The notes under the pieces: generated by a model | Databases searched by the model: none | What the model was told of the DNA's origin: nothing | What the model saw: only the letters and a program-made list of their open reading frames with translations | Source: Taishania sp964580465 | GTDB taxonomy: Bacteria; Bacteroidota; Bacteroidia; Flavobacteriales_D; Crocinitomicaceae | Assembly: GCA_964580465.1 (NCBI GenBank) | Contig: CAZOKJ010000004.1 | Coordinates: 57,222 to 121,221 of the forward strand | Length of the DNA stretch: 64,000 nt | Direction: 5' to 3' | Translations under genes and position numbers: made by a program | In this document: piece after piece, positions 37,507 through 46,924 of the stretch | How positions within the stretch are numbered: the first letter of the stretch is position 1 | Layout: every line of letters starts with the position of its first letter

Positions 37507-38355
37507 TTATTGATTATTGGCCCAATATTCGTTTAACAAGGCAATCAATTTTCGAGATGTGTTGTTGAAATAGCGTTTGGTGCGATAACCTCCGACCCAA
37601 ATGATACCAGAAGAAGCATTGGTTAGAAAAACTTCGTCAGCAACTAATAAATTTTGAGGAACAATGTTAGATTCATACACACGCATGTTATTTCGCAATG
37701 CTAAGTTGATTATTTGCATGCGCATTGTACCAGCCAAGCAGCCATCTTCTAAACCTGGAGTGTATAACACACCGTTGGAAACAACAAATAAATTACTATT
37801 GGAACTTTCAATGATTCCTCCTGTATCGTTAGTGATTAATAAATCGTCCAATTCTCTTTCTTGGGCACGAAGACTGGCCATGATGTACAATAAACCGTTC
37901 TTTGTCTTAAAATTAGACAAACTATTTTTTTGCTTTTTTAAGTCGGTGTAAATATCCACTTCCAATCCTTTTGAATTGAGTGAAAAGTCGTTAGTTTCAA
38001 GAGGTCTAACATCAATAAAGAATTGTACGCTATTGTCGAGTGGTTTGTATCTTCCTCCACTTATGCGCTCTAGTGATAGTCGACAAATTCCGCCTTCCTG
38101 AATTTCAGAACGATTGCACAAATCATTGATGCGTGTTTCGAAAAAAGAAGCGTTGAAATAATTAGGTACTTGCATTCTTAGCACTTTTGCACCTTCAATT
38201 AATCGTTTAATGTGATTTTCTACATTGATGGCTCTACCATTTCTAATACGGATGCTTTCAAAAACACCATCACCATACATAAAGGCACGACTATTGGAGG
38301 ACACACTGAACTCGTCCGCAGGTATGATTTTTTCGTTGTTATTGACGTATAGCAT
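37507..38355 (-). CDS. Aminotransferase class IV (branched-chain or aminodeoxychorismate lyase-like)
   Basis: 282 residues, PLP fold type IV. Key segments are FMYGDGVFESIRIRNGR near the start, the Schiff-base Lys in SNFKTKNGLLYIMASLRAQ, the strand motif IIESSNSNLFVVSNG and PGLEDGCLAGTMRMQII. The size and GxxFES start fit PabC-like lyases or D-amino acid transaminases; the choice between them and IlvE cannot be made from this sequence. It starts just 3 bp after the rhomboid gene ends. Confidence 0.87.
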   Translation of the reverse strand: MLYVNNNEKIIPADEFSVSSNSRAFMYGDGVFESIRIRNGRAINVENHIKRLIEGAKVLRMQVPNYFNASFFETRINDLCNRSEIQEGGICRLSLERISGGRYKPLDNSVQFFIDVRPLETNDFSLNSKGLEVDIYTDLKKQKNSLSNFKTKNGLLYIMASLRAQERELDDLLITNDTGGIIESSNSNLFVVSNGVLYTPGLEDGCLAGTMRMQIINLALRNNMRVYESNIVPQNLLVADEVFLTNASSGIIWVGGYRTKRYFNNTSRKLIALLNEYWANNQ

Positions 38356-38358
38356 GTA

Positions 38359-39030
38359 TTAAAAAATTTGTTCTAAAAAATGCTTTCCGGCCTCTAAGTT
38401 AGTAATTAAAACGAATATAACACCAAAAATTGCACCACCTAAATGAGCGTCGTGTGCAACTCCAGTATTTCCTCGCTTATCCATGTAGATTTCATAGGCT
38501 ATGTATAGCGGTCCAAAAATATAGGCTGGAATGCCAATTGGTATAAAAAACAAGTTTAATTTTACTGTTGGATTCCAAATGATGGAAGCAAAAATGACTG
38601 CTGAAACTGCCCCTGATGCTCCAAGTGACATGTATTGACTATTGTTACGGTTGCGAGAATAGGGAATGATTGTGGCAAATAACCCTCCGGCAATGTATAG
38701 CACTAAGAATAAAACTTGTCCTGGCAAGTTGCCGTAATGTTGCATCCATCCTGGTTGGATTTGAAATAATTTACCAGCGTCATCCATGTACATTCCTCCT
38801 GGTGTATCTAACATAAGGCTACCTAAAAAATAAAGCGACATCATGTTGAAAATAAGGTGCATGTGGTCGGCATGAACAAAAATGTGAGATAAAAAACGGT
38901 ATTTTTCATTGTTTCCTTCCACGCGTGTTGGAATAAACATCATGCGATAGAGCATATCTCGGTCGTTAAATGCTTTCATGGAAACGATAACTGTTATGGC
39001 AATAATAAGTGTGAGAATGTTTATGCTCAT
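38359..39030 (-). CDS. Rhomboid family intramembrane serine protease
   Basis: 223 residues, six hydrophobic segments. The catalytic Ser is in SLGASGAVSAVIFA and the catalytic His in AHLGGAIFGVIF. The first helix is followed by the conserved HIFVHADHMHLIFNMMSLYFLG. It cuts membrane proteins within the bilayer; bacterial targets are mostly unknown. It is 3 bp upstream of the aminotransferase gene on the same strand. Confidence 0.92.
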   Translation of the reverse strand: MSINILTLIIAITVIVSMKAFNDRDMLYRMMFIPTRVEGNNEKYRFLSHIFVHADHMHLIFNMMSLYFLGSLMLDTPGGMYMDDAGKLFQIQPGWMQHYGNLPGQVLFLVLYIAGGLFATIIPYSRNRNNSQYMSLGASGAVSAVIFASIIWNPTVKLNLFFIPIGIPAYIFGPLYIAYEIYMDKRGNTGVAHDAHLGGAIFGVIFVLITNLEAGKHFLEQIF

Positions 39031-39148
39031 GATATTTTAATTTAACGCTAAATTACATAAAGGGTTTGAATTTGCATAATATCTTGTTTAAAAATCATGT
39101 CTTTTTTATTGAAACCATTAACTTTGCATTCTATCAAGTTTTTTTGTT

Positions 39149-40855
39149 ATGAAGTATCAATTTAAAATAGAAAATCCTCAGCAACAATATTTGCAAGTTA
39201 GTGTGAATGGAACAGCTCAATCAGATCAACCGATTATTCAATTGCCTTCTTGGCGTCCTGGTCGTTATGAGTTGGGGAATTTTGCAAAAAATGTCAAAGG
39301 GTTTAAAGTGTTCAATGAACAAAATAAATTGGTCTCTTTTGTAAAAGTGTCAAAAGATGCTTGGCAATTATCTTTATCAAAAGGCGAAAACTTTAGAATA
39401 GAATATGCTTATTATTCTAATTTATTGAATGCTGGTTCTACTTATGTTGATGCAACACAATTATACGTTAATCCAGTGAATTGCTGTGTTTATCAAGCTG
39501 GAGCGGAGCAAGAAGCATGCGAATTGCAATTACATATTCCTGACCATTGGAAGATTGCTTGTTCGATGAAACAAGAAGGAAAAACATTGTTTGCGGCTAA
39601 TTTTGATGAATTAGCTGACTCTCCAATGATTTGCAGTGCCAATTTGAAACATCAAACTTATCATTCAGGTGAAACAACTTTCCACATTTGGTTCAATGGT
39701 TTGATAAAGCCTGAATGGAAACGATTAATTGCTGATTTTAAATCGTTTACAGATAAACAAATTGAAAAATTTTCAGAGTTTCCTTCGGATGAATACCATT
39801 TCTTGATTCATATTCTGCCTGTTAAGGCTTATCATGGTGTGGAGCATTGTAAATCGACTGTTATTTGTCTTGGTCCTTCGTATGATGTTTTCGGTATACT
39901 TTATAAAGAATTGTTAGGAGTAAGTTCGCATGAATTGTACCACACATGGAACGTAAAAAATATCCGACCAATAGAAATGTTCCCTTATGATTTCACAAAA
40001 GAAAATTATTCTAATTTAGGCTATTTGTGTGAAGGGGTAACCACCTATATGGGAGATTTGTTTTTATTAAAAAGCAAGGTCTTTAATTTGGAGCAATACT
40101 TATTTGAATTAGGTGCTCGTTTTCAGACGCATTTACACAACCATGGACGTTTCAATTATTCTGTGGCTCAATCCTCTTATGATACATGGTTAGATGGTTA
40201 TGAACCAGGTGCCCCTAACAGAAAAGTGTCTATTTATACAGAAGGGAATTTATTGGCTTTTGTGGCTGATACAATGATTCTGAAAGGCACAAACAATAAA
40301 TACGGTTTAGATGAGGTGATGCGTCGTTTGTATTTTAACTATGCGCTTCAAGGAAAAGGAGTGTCTGAGGATGACTATAAACGTGAATTAGAAACAGTGG
40401 GTAATTGCTCGTTTGACTCTTATTTTAATGACTTCATTCATGGCAATAAACCGTATGAGTCTATTTTAGTAGATGCATTAGAATACGTTGGTTTAGAAAT
40501 GGTTCAGCAGCCTTCACCTATTTATAGTCAAGGTCGACTTGGGATGAAATGTGTGGTTGAAGGAGACAAAACAATTGCAAAAGTGTTCTATCCAGGAAGT
40601 CCAGCTGACTTAGGTGGAATGATGGCAGAAGATGTAATTGTTGCAGTGAACGATGTTGTTATTACAGGTAACTTAGACCAATGGTTGGAATACTTTGACG
40701 ACGAAGAAAAGCACATAACGGTTAACAGAGCTGGTCGCTTGGTAAAATTATTTTTACCAGAAGTACAACGTAATTTCTACATGGATGTCAAATTAGTTCC
40801 TGTTGCCAACCCAACAAATGCACAAAAGAAAGCATATTCAGTTTGGAGTGAATAA
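39149..40855 (+). CDS. M61 family metallopeptidase (glycyl aminopeptidase-like) with PDZ domain
   Basis: 568 residues without a signal peptide. An N-terminal beta domain (LPSWRPGRYELGNFAKNVKGF) precedes the thermolysin-like zinc site SSHELYHTWNVKNIRP (HExxH). The third ligand is the Glu in GYLCEGVTTYMGD. The C-terminal third is a PDZ domain (YPGSPADLGGMMAEDVIVAVNDVVI). Family members remove N-terminal Gly or Ala. Its stop and the next start share one base (TAATG), which points to coupled translation. A -7 box TAACTTTG is at 39119-39126. Confidence 0.92.
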   Translation: MKYQFKIENPQQQYLQVSVNGTAQSDQPIIQLPSWRPGRYELGNFAKNVKGFKVFNEQNKLVSFVKVSKDAWQLSLSKGENFRIEYAYYSNLLNAGSTYVDATQLYVNPVNCCVYQAGAEQEACELQLHIPDHWKIACSMKQEGKTLFAANFDELADSPMICSANLKHQTYHSGETTFHIWFNGLIKPEWKRLIADFKSFTDKQIEKFSEFPSDEYHFLIHILPVKAYHGVEHCKSTVICLGPSYDVFGILYKELLGVSSHELYHTWNVKNIRPIEMFPYDFTKENYSNLGYLCEGVTTYMGDLFLLKSKVFNLEQYLFELGARFQTHLHNHGRFNYSVAQSSYDTWLDGYEPGAPNRKVSIYTEGNLLAFVADTMILKGTNNKYGLDEVMRRLYFNYALQGKGVSEDDYKRELETVGNCSFDSYFNDFIHGNKPYESILVDALEYVGLEMVQQPSPIYSQGRLGMKCVVEGDKTIAKVFYPGSPADLGGMMAEDVIVAVNDVVITGNLDQWLEYFDDEEKHITVNRAGRLVKLFLPEVQRNFYMDVKLVPVANPTNAQKKAYSVWSE

Positions 40856-42537
40856 TGAGTAAATACCCTTCAAAATTCATTAACTTTAAAAAGGAAGTTC
40901 ATGGCATTGAACTTCCTGAAAAGTTTACGTTTCCATTTTATTACGAACCTCACCCATTAGCTATTATTGCAAGTGAAGAATTGCAAGATTATTTGGCAAA
41001 TGAATTGCAGGTTAACCACAATTTCGGTTTAGACGCTACCAACGATGGTTATGTTATTGGTAAAATGTTTGGTGTTTTAGTAGTTCAAACAGTTGAAGGT
41101 GAACTAGGTTATTTAGCAGCCTTTTCAGGTAAACTTGCTAATAGCAATGAACATGAATTGTTTGTCCCTCCAGTTTTTGACATGCTAAAAGTAGATGGTT
41201 TCTACCGCCAAGGCGAACGAAAACTCTACGAAATGAATGACGTCATTTCGGCATTGGAGCAATCTGAGGAGTTAAAATACTTGCGCCAACAAGCGATTGA
41301 AATTGAAACAAGTTGCAATGAAGCGATGCAACAATTGAAACAATCGATCAAAGACTCAAAGGAGTTCCGCAAACAAGAGCGAGAACGAATCGCAATATTA
41401 CCAGAAAGTGAACAAGAACCGTTATTAAAAGAGTTAGAAAAACAAAGTATACGTCAACAATACGAGTTAAAAGATTTAACAAAGTCTAATCGTCAGAAAA
41501 AACAAGAAGCACAAGATGCATTAACTGCTTTTTTGGGTAATATTCAGCAATTAAAACGCGATAGAAAGGCATATTCTCAACACTTGCAAGATCAAATTTT
41601 TGATCAATACCATTTTTACAATGCCAATGGTGAAACACGTAGTGTTCTATCCTTGTTTGAAAACATTGAAAATGGAAATCCGCCATCTGGAGCAGGGGAG
41701 TGTGCTGCACCTAAATTGATGCAGTATGCTTATTTGAACAATTTAAAACCTGTCGCTTTAGCTGAATTTTGGTGGGGAGCTTCGCCTGCATCTGAAATTC
41801 GCAAGCACCAACAATATTATCCATCTTGCAGGGGGAAATGTGAGCCTATTTTGGGACACATGCTGCATGGTTTGGAAGTAGATGACAATCCTATGTTGGT
41901 GAATCCTGCAATTGGAAAGGAATTGGAAATTGTGTATGAAGATGAGTTAATTGTTGTTGTCAACAAACCGGCAGATTTTTTATCTGTTCCTGGAAAAAAC
42001 ATTGAGGATTCCGTTCTTTCACGCATGGCTGCTTATTTGCCTATGGCAACTGGTCCTTTATTGGTGCATCGTTTGGATATGTCCACTTCTGGCATCCTCT
42101 TAGTTGCTAAAACCAAAGATGCGCATGCTTTCTTGCAACGTCAATTCATTCGACGTACAGTTGACAAGCGCTATGTCGCACTCTTGGAAGGGGAATTGAG
42201 TGAAACTTCAGGTTTTATCGATTTGCCATTACGTGTAGATTTAGACGACAGGCCTCGCCAATTGGTTTGTTATGATTATGGTAAATCTGCTCAGACAAAA
42301 TGGGAGTTGGTAGAGGTAAAAGAAGGCCGCTCCAAGGTGTATTTTTATCCTATAACAGGTCGCACACATCAATTGCGTGTACATGCCGCTCATTCTCTTG
42401 GTTTGAATATGCCAATAGTTGGAGATGATTTATATGGAACACGGGCAGAACGCTTACATTTACATGCTGAAAGCTTGAGTTTTTATCATCCTGCTACTCG
42501 AAAAAGGATGAGTTTTCAAGTGAAAGAGGAGTTTTAG
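40855..42537 (+). CDS. RluA family pseudouridine synthase with long N-terminal extension
   Basis: 560 residues. The C-terminal ~220 residues are the RluA catalytic domain: LIVVVNKPADFLSVPGK, the active-site HRLDMSTSGILLVAKT (catalytic Asp) and ITGRTHQLRVHAAH. The N-terminal ~330 residues hold a mixed domain, a coiled coil (about 130-245, rich in Gln, Lys and Glu) and a Cys-containing segment (ECAAPKLMQYAYL .. YYPSCRGKC). This large form of RluA is known in several groups. It isomerises uridine in rRNA or tRNA; the target site is unknown. Coupled to the M61 gene. Confidence 0.9.
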   Translation: MSKYPSKFINFKKEVHGIELPEKFTFPFYYEPHPLAIIASEELQDYLANELQVNHNFGLDATNDGYVIGKMFGVLVVQTVEGELGYLAAFSGKLANSNEHELFVPPVFDMLKVDGFYRQGERKLYEMNDVISALEQSEELKYLRQQAIEIETSCNEAMQQLKQSIKDSKEFRKQERERIAILPESEQEPLLKELEKQSIRQQYELKDLTKSNRQKKQEAQDALTAFLGNIQQLKRDRKAYSQHLQDQIFDQYHFYNANGETRSVLSLFENIENGNPPSGAGECAAPKLMQYAYLNNLKPVALAEFWWGASPASEIRKHQQYYPSCRGKCEPILGHMLHGLEVDDNPMLVNPAIGKELEIVYEDELIVVVNKPADFLSVPGKNIEDSVLSRMAAYLPMATGPLLVHRLDMSTSGILLVAKTKDAHAFLQRQFIRRTVDKRYVALLEGELSETSGFIDLPLRVDLDDRPRQLVCYDYGKSAQTKWELVEVKEGRSKVYFYPITGRTHQLRVHAAHSLGLNMPIVGDDLYGTRAERLHLHAESLSFYHPATRKRMSFQVKEEF

Positions 42538-42673
42538 GTGGTTGATATGATGACTAGATGACGTTTCGACTTAATAACGATTGAAACTTTGAAAAATTGA
42601 TTGTTTTAGTTTAGTTAGATCGTAAATGTATTATTTTTCAGAAATTAAATTTAAAAATGAGTTACTTGATTGT

Positions 42674-43219
42674 TTATTCAGGCATCGGGCCATCTGTTAT
42701 CGGGATGATAAAATAGTTTTTTAAATATTCTTTAAAGAGGTCATTTATGTCACGTTCTTCTAAAATGTCTTCTTGAACTTGAATGTAATTTTCTGCGTTG
42801 GAAACGAATTGTTTGTAATATTTTTTTATTGTTCTTTTATCCCATGACTTACGCAGTTGTATATCTAATGTGTAGTAGTAAGACTTCCCTTTGTCAAGTA
42901 TAATTGAACCATTTTTTGAAGAAGATAAATTTATGTTTTCTGAAAGAATAATCTGATTGAAAATAGCCGTTACTTTTTCGTTATCAAACAATCTTGTAAA
43001 TGGAGAAAAGGAATTATACATGGAGGCATAGGTTTGAAAATAAAGGTCATTATTTCCAATTGCAGCGTCCAAACAATAAAATCTGCCCAATACTCTAAAT
43101 TCGTTGAACGCTCTTTTGTCGTTTTCAAATTTATTTATGACAGAATCTAATAATGTAGATTGGCTCAAAGAGGTGTTAGTTATAAGTAAGAAACATACCA
43201 AATATTTTATCCCTTTCAT
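42674..43219 (-). CDS. Secreted protein of unknown function
   Basis: 181 residues with a signal peptide (about 1-19, KYLVCFLLITNTSLSQ). The rest is mostly alpha-helical with many Phe, Tyr and Asn residues (for example FYCLDAAIGNNDLYFQTYASMYNSF) and no known motif. There is no T9SS tail, so it should stay in the periplasm. A minus-strand -7 box TACTTTTG (43230-43237) lies just upstream, so it is a single-gene unit. I do not recognise the family. Confidence 0.65.
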   Translation of the reverse strand: MKGIKYLVCFLLITNTSLSQSTLLDSVINKFENDKRAFNEFRVLGRFYCLDAAIGNNDLYFQTYASMYNSFSPFTRLFDNEKVTAIFNQIILSENINLSSSKNGSIILDKGKSYYYTLDIQLRKSWDKRTIKKYYKQFVSNAENYIQVQEDILEERDINDLFKEYLKNYFIIPITDGPMPE

Positions 43220-43248
43220 ATTCTTGTTTCAAAAGTATTTAATAAGCA

Positions 43249-43289
43249 AAACGCAGATAAAATAGTTTTATTCTATCTTATCTGCGTTT
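43249..43289 (-). terminator. Rho-independent terminator downstream of hbd
   Basis: Perfect 12-bp arms AAACGCAGATAA / TTATCTGCGTTT with an inner short stem (ATAG/CTAT). It lies 24 bp after the hbd stop on the minus strand. Confidence 0.8.
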
Positions 43290-43312
43290 CTTTATATGCT
43301 TGCTATTGCCCC

Positions 43313-44206
43313 TTATTTCTTATGAAAATTAGGAGCAACGATTAATTCTTTTGTGCCATGTGTCCAAGAGTAGAAACCTTCACCTGATTTCACTCCTTTT
43401 TTACCTGCTGTTACCATGTTTACCAATAATGGACATGGTGCATATTTTGGATTTCCAAATCCTTCAAATAATACTTCCATGATTGCTAAACAAACGTCCA
43501 ATCCGATGAAGTCAGCTAATTGAAGTGGACCCATTGGGTGAGCCATACCTAATTTCATAACAGTGTCAATTTCTTCAACTCCAGCAACACCTTCGTGTAA
43601 AGAGATAATTGCTTCGTTAATCATTGGCATTAAAATACGGTTAGCAACGAATCCAGGGTAATCATTCACTTCAACAGGAACTTTTTTCAAGTTTTTAGAC
43701 GTTTCCATGATAAGGTTTGTCACTTCGTCAGAAGTTGAGTATCCACGAATGATTTCTACCAATTTCATCACAGGAACTGGATTCATAAAGTGCATACCAA
43801 TTACCTTGTCAGGACGAGAAGTCACAGAAGCAATTTTTGTAATAGAAATAGAAGATGTATTTGTTGCCAAAATGACATTTGGAGCAGTCATCTTATCTAA
43901 ATCAGCAAAGATTTTTAATTTTAAATCAATGTTTTCTGTTGCTGCTTCAACTACTAGTTCTACACCCTTAACACCCTCTTCCATGCTAGTGAAAGTTGTT
44001 AAGTTAGCTAAAGTAGTTGTTTTTTCTGCTTCTGTAATTGCTTCTTTAGCCACTTGTCTATCCAAGTTCTTAGCAATAGTAGCCATTCCTTTTTCTAATG
44101 AAGCTTCAGAAATATCTATCAATGATACTTTGTATCCAAATTGTGCAAAGACGTGAGCAATACCATTCCCCATTGTTCCAGCACCAATAACAGCAACGTT
44201 TTTCAT
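43313..44206 (-). CDS. hbd: 3-hydroxyacyl-CoA dehydrogenase (3-hydroxybutyryl-CoA type)
   Basis: 297 residues, normal for the single-domain enzyme. It oxidises 3-hydroxyacyl-CoA with NAD in fatty-acid breakdown or butyrate metabolism. The NAD site is VAVIGAGTMGNGIAHVFAQFGY. The catalytic region is IGMHFMNPVPVMKLVEIIRG (catalytic His). The C-terminal dimer domain has VEVNDYPGFVANRILMPMINEA and GMAHPMGPLQLADFIGLDVCL. A -7 box TACATTTG is at 44235-44242 (minus). Single-gene unit between two terminators. Confidence 0.94.
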   Translation of the reverse strand: MKNVAVIGAGTMGNGIAHVFAQFGYKVSLIDISEASLEKGMATIAKNLDRQVAKEAITEAEKTTTLANLTTFTSMEEGVKGVELVVEAATENIDLKLKIFADLDKMTAPNVILATNTSSISITKIASVTSRPDKVIGMHFMNPVPVMKLVEIIRGYSTSDEVTNLIMETSKNLKKVPVEVNDYPGFVANRILMPMINEAIISLHEGVAGVEEIDTVMKLGMAHPMGPLQLADFIGLDVCLAIMEVLFEGFGNPKYAPCPLLVNMVTAGKKGVKSGEGFYSWTHGTKELIVAPNFHKK

Positions 44207-44290
44207 ATATCTAATTTTAATTTTATTCTATGCACAAATGTAATTAATTATTGTGAAATAAAGTCATTAAGCGGATAGAATTGAGCATAA

Positions 44291-44316
44291 AAAAAGCGAA
44301 CCGAAGCTCGCTTTTT
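44291..44316 (-). terminator. Rho-independent terminator downstream of the TonB receptor gene
   Basis: AAAAAGCGA / TCGCTTTTT stem with an 8-base loop, flanked by A and T runs. It lies 20 bp past the receptor stop codon. Confidence 0.8.
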
Positions 44317-44335
44317 AAACCATTGTTCAGTTTAT

Positions 44336-46813
44336 TTAAAATCTATAACTTACTACAAATGAGAAATTACGTGGATTGATGCGATTAATAAAGCTTGTTC
44401 TGTATGCATCGTAACCAACTGCATTTGTTAAATTATTTGCAATTAAACGTACATCAAAATTGCGCAAAACTTTTGTTTCTAAGTATTTGAAATCATATCC
44501 AATTTGTGCGTTTAATAACGAGTATGCTTTATTATTCCATGGTTTTAAGTTTGGAGTAATACCGTGGTAATAAACATTGCCTTGTGTCCAGTCGTTGTAA
44601 GGACGTGCTCCAAGGTAGTAGTAACCTATACCTAAAGATAAACCTCTAACAGCTGTTTTTTCAAAGTTGTATGAAATATATGCATTTAATGTATGAGATG
44701 GAGTATTGTTAGGTGATGAGTTAGGAACAAATGTTGTGTGTTCTCTGTAACGTGCATCGATGTAAGAATATCCAATCATTACTTCTAAGTTGCGAATGAT
44801 TCGACCTGCTAATTCAATTTCAACTCCTTTGCGTTCGTCGTTCCCTCCTTTAAAGTAGTAGTTTTGTAATTCTACTAATCCTGTTACCGGGTTTTCAACT
44901 GCTGCTTGGATGTTCATTCCTTTGTTTTGGATGAAGTAATAAGTGGCATTGAAACGCAAGCGACGATTGAACCAAGATGATTTGATACCTGCTTCGTATT
45001 GTGAAATGGTTTCATTCCCTAATGGTTTGCCATCAATGTCAACATATTGAGCAGTTCTAGGGTTGGTACTATTTGTGTAAGAACCAAACACATTCAATCC
45101 TTTCCAAATTTTAACCATTAGACCTCCAACTGGATTGATAAAATTGTCATTGATGATTGAGTTTGATGTAGGTGAATAACTGTTTGAAGTACTGAATCGA
45201 ACGCCACCGAACAATTGTACCCAACCTGCAATGTCTAATACTTCTTGTGCTGATACTCCTAAGCTATTAGTTGCTGAGTTTGCTTCTGATTGTTTCACAA
45301 AGTCAGGAAGTCCTGCTTTCAAATCGTTGTTTACTGATTGATAAACATCAATTGTATCTACTAAGATAGAATTGAAAGTTGTAGTTTTTACTTTTGTTGC
45401 TCTAAAGTCAATTCCAACTTGGAAAGTGTGTTTAACGATTCCTGTTTTGATTTTATGTCCTACTAAGTCAATTTGAGTAACAAAGTTTTGATCTTTTCTT
45501 TCTCCACTTCTACCGATAGAACGTTTGTACAAGTTGTTTTGTGTTACGTTAATATCTAAAGAATCTACTTTAGGCATTGCTTTCAACGATGAGGTGATTC
45601 CATCTCCGCTGTAATCTGCATAGTAAGCAGCTCCACGGATGTATAATTTTGGTGCAATGTCTCTTTTTATGCGAAGTGCCGCAGTTGTTGTGCGCTGAAT
45701 GGAATTGTTGCCTTTGAATCCTAAGAATCGATCTGTTGGCATGTTATAGATTAAATTTTCTGAATTGTCAACCGATAAATTTACTGTTCCAGGATCGAAT
45801 GCTCGTACATCATTTAAGTAATCAATTTCCATGATAACTTCTGTTTTTTCGTCAGGTCTCCATGCAAAAGATGGATTGACATAGAACTTTTGCTGGCCTA
45901 AACCTTTGATATTTTGAAATGTACGAATGCTTTCATAAGCACCATTGATACGGAATGCAAATTTACCATCCTTTCCTATTACATTTTGAACGTCAAAAGT
46001 TGGTCTGAATTGATTGAACGATCCAATACGCATTGATACGTGTCCTCTATTGACAAAATGAGGTGTTTTTGTTACAACGTTGATGATACCACCCGGACTA
46101 CCTAAATCCGTTGCTGCCCCCATAGAAATAGAGTTCGCTCCTTTTAAAATTTGAATGTTTTCAACGCCAGAGAAATCTGTAGCAAAACCTGTTCCTCTAA
46201 AGTCTGAGTGAATTCTAACTCCATTTTTAACTACTGGAATACCTCTAAACCCTCTTGAGGACATACTTTCACGAACGCCTCCATAAGTTGCGTAAGTGTA
46301 AACACCAGGTACGTTTCTTGTTGCTTCAGCAATAGACAAGTTACCTTGTTGCTCGATGATTTTGTCAGAAATGATAGAAATACTTTGAATTTGTTCTGTT
46401 GGCAACAACGGTAAACGCGTAATAGCATCTAATTTGTCTGGTTGTTTGTTCTTTTGCCCAAAAACTTCTACTAAGTCGAAGCTTTTAACAGGAGTGGTTA
46501 ATGTTTTATTAATTGTTGTTTGTTCTGCTTTTACGTCAACATTCTCAAATTCTAAGAAATATTTTTCACAAGAAAAACTTAGCTTATGTTGCCCATAAGG
46601 TACGTTCATTAAGATAAAGTTACCATTCAAATCTGTGATGGTTTTAATTGTTGAATTTTCTACTTCAACTGTAACTTCTGGTATAACGTTACCTTTTTCA
46701 GTAGTAACTTTCCCAATGACCATACCAGTTTGAGAAAAACTTATGCTTGTTACAAGTAACATAGCAGCAATGGTTGCCACTATTTTTGATATTTTAGATA
46801 AATAACACCACAT
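44336..46813 (-). CDS. TonB-dependent outer-membrane receptor (siderophore type)
   Basis: 825 residues. A signal peptide (to about 28, SISFSQ) is followed by a carboxypeptidase-regulatory-like domain (GMVIGKVTTEKGNVIPEVTVEV, about 30-110). The plug domain comes next (SISIISDKIIEQQGNLSIAEAT.., VPGVYTYATYGGVRESMSSRGF) and then a 22-strand barrel ending INPRNFSFVVSYRF. The plug and barrel resemble FhuA/FecA-type ferric siderophore receptors. It imports iron chelates with TonB energy. A promoter and an iron-type palindrome lie directly upstream. No siderophore synthesis genes are in the window. Confidence 0.92.
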   Translation of the reverse strand: MWCYLSKISKIVATIAAMLLVTSISFSQTGMVIGKVTTEKGNVIPEVTVEVENSTIKTITDLNGNFILMNVPYGQHKLSFSCEKYFLEFENVDVKAEQTTINKTLTTPVKSFDLVEVFGQKNKQPDKLDAITRLPLLPTEQIQSISIISDKIIEQQGNLSIAEATRNVPGVYTYATYGGVRESMSSRGFRGIPVVKNGVRIHSDFRGTGFATDFSGVENIQILKGANSISMGAATDLGSPGGIINVVTKTPHFVNRGHVSMRIGSFNQFRPTFDVQNVIGKDGKFAFRINGAYESIRTFQNIKGLGQQKFYVNPSFAWRPDEKTEVIMEIDYLNDVRAFDPGTVNLSVDNSENLIYNMPTDRFLGFKGNNSIQRTTTAALRIKRDIAPKLYIRGAAYYADYSGDGITSSLKAMPKVDSLDINVTQNNLYKRSIGRSGERKDQNFVTQIDLVGHKIKTGIVKHTFQVGIDFRATKVKTTTFNSILVDTIDVYQSVNNDLKAGLPDFVKQSEANSATNSLGVSAQEVLDIAGWVQLFGGVRFSTSNSYSPTSNSIINDNFINPVGGLMVKIWKGLNVFGSYTNSTNPRTAQYVDIDGKPLGNETISQYEAGIKSSWFNRRLRFNATYYFIQNKGMNIQAAVENPVTGLVELQNYYFKGGNDERKGVEIELAGRIIRNLEVMIGYSYIDARYREHTTFVPNSSPNNTPSHTLNAYISYNFEKTAVRGLSLGIGYYYLGARPYNDWTQGNVYYHGITPNLKPWNNKAYSLLNAQIGYDFKYLETKVLRNFDVRLIANNLTNAVGYDAYRTSFINRINPRNFSFVVSYRF

Positions 46814-46820
46814 ATTATTT

Positions 46821-46843
46821 TTATTTAGACTGTTTATAAATAA
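46821..46843. promoter_or_regulatory. Palindromic operator candidate (Fur-like) before the TonB receptor gene
   Basis: A 23-bp imperfect palindrome has arms TTATTTA and TAAATAA around a 9-base centre (GACTGTTTA). It lies between the -7 box and the start codon of the receptor gene. Its place and AT-rich symmetry fit an iron-dependent repressor site; that reading is inference. Confidence 0.5.
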
Positions 46844-46853
46844 TAATTTGGTG

Positions 46854-46884
46854 CAAAAATAAAAAGCTTATGAAGTTCTCACAA
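46854..46884 (-). promoter_or_regulatory. Bacteroidota-type promoter of the TonB receptor gene
   Basis: On the minus strand, TTG at 46884-46882 and TATTTTTG at 46861-46854 are 20 bp apart, a good match to the -33/-7 consensus. Transcription should start near 46847, right at the edge of the palindromic operator. Confidence 0.65.
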
Positions 46885-46924
46885 TAACCTTTTTATGGTA
46901 TTTTAGAATGATTCTATATAAAGA

